Assembly: GCA_009746045.1 (NCBI GenBank) | Contig: RPFO01000485.1 | Coordinates: 826,383-873,450 of the forward strand | Length of the DNA stretch: 47,068 nucleotides | DNA from: Mesostigma viride | Taxonomy: Eukaryota > Streptophyta > Mesostigmatophyceae > Mesostigmatales > Mesostigmataceae | Direction of reading: 5' to 3' | Shown: positions 46,770 through 47,068 of the stretch, in pieces | How positions within the stretch are numbered: position 1 is the first letter of the stretch | Layout of the letters: the number at the start of each line of letters is the position of its first letter | Notes under the pieces: model-generated | Databases searched by the model: none | What the model saw: the letters and a program-made list of their open reading frames with translations, nothing else | Told to the model about the DNA's origin: nothing | Position numbers and translations under genes: made by a program

Positions 46770-47068
46770 ATGCCCCCGCAGCCCCGCCCGGCCCCGCCCC
46801 GGCCCGCCCCGGCCTCCCTCCTTGGCCCCCGCTCCCGCCCCGAGCCCCCGCTCCCGCCCCCGCCCCCTGGCCCCGCCCCCGCCCCGCCCCCGCCCCCCGC
46901 CCCCGCCCCCGCCCCCGCCCCCGGCCCCCCGCCCCTGGCCCCCGGCCCCGCCCCCGCCCCCGCCCCCCGCCCCCGCCACCCCGCCCCCGCCCCCGCACCC
47001 CGCCCCCGCCCCCGCCCCCGCCCATTGCCCATTGCCCCCGCCCCCGCACCCGCTCCATTCTCACCCAC
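46770..47068. repeat. CCCCGCC-type minisatellite at the window end
   Basis: (CCCCCGC/CCCCGGC)n in phase-shifting units reaches the window end. Open Gly-Ala-Arg frames on the minus strand are artefacts of composition. Confidence 0.95.

Noticed and set aside
46508-47068. Gly/Ala/Arg-rich minus ORFs
   Set aside because: C-rich minisatellite translation.

Overview
This 47 kb window looks like nuclear DNA of a eukaryotic microalga. The signs are GT-AG spliced genes, an ATG2 autophagy gene, a plastid-type CASTOR/POLLUX-like channel, EsV-1-7 repeats, L1-type LINEs and very abundant micro-, mini- and satellite DNA. A green alga fits best; a cryptophyte or stramenopile cannot be excluded. Nothing suggests a prokaryotic replicon. 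Many apparent ORFs are translations of simple repeats and are not listed.

Layout. 1-1798: the 5' end of ATG2 on the minus strand, its first intron filled by a GGGCGT hexamer array. 3066-3931: a small Cys/His-motif gene broken at a poly-G run. 3985-4950: a minisatellite. 5007-7526: a protein with 13 near-identical 39-residue EsV-1-7 repeats plus a divergent one, fused to a PD-(D/E)XK-nuclease-like domain. 8255-8905: a scrambled LINE relic. 9351-12263: an intronless LysM + CASTOR/POLLUX-type channel. 12948-21410: nested LINEs, including one LINE inserted in another with a 12-bp target-site duplication, and an ORF1-only element on the minus strand. 21916-24410: poorly resolved exons and LINE 3' ends.

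24421-39000 is the most unusual part. An inverted pair of about 115-bp sequences (24421-24533 and 38880-39000) bounds it. Just inside lie an unrecognised gene (25005-26249, minus) and a 2-oxoglutarate oxygenase-like gene (37874-38869, plus). Each is preceded by the same nested tandem array in the same orientation relative to the gene (26543-26890; 37215-37745). Between the arrays are a kinase-like gene, a four-exon gene with a cysteine-protease-like C-terminus and Gly/Ala/Glu repeats, and an ORF1-only LINE with its own 9-bp target-site duplication. It could be one large inverted-repeat mobile element, or two cassettes sharing 5' and 3' flanks but carrying different genes.

39000-47068 is mostly repeats: CCCA/CCAT microsatellite, a 92-bp tandem repeat, a 173-bp satellite of about 11 copies, a third degraded copy of the nested array and a C-rich terminal minisatellite, with two or three uncharacterised exons between. 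Several genes are interrupted at G or C homopolymers, so base-level assembly error is a serious alternative to real gene decay.
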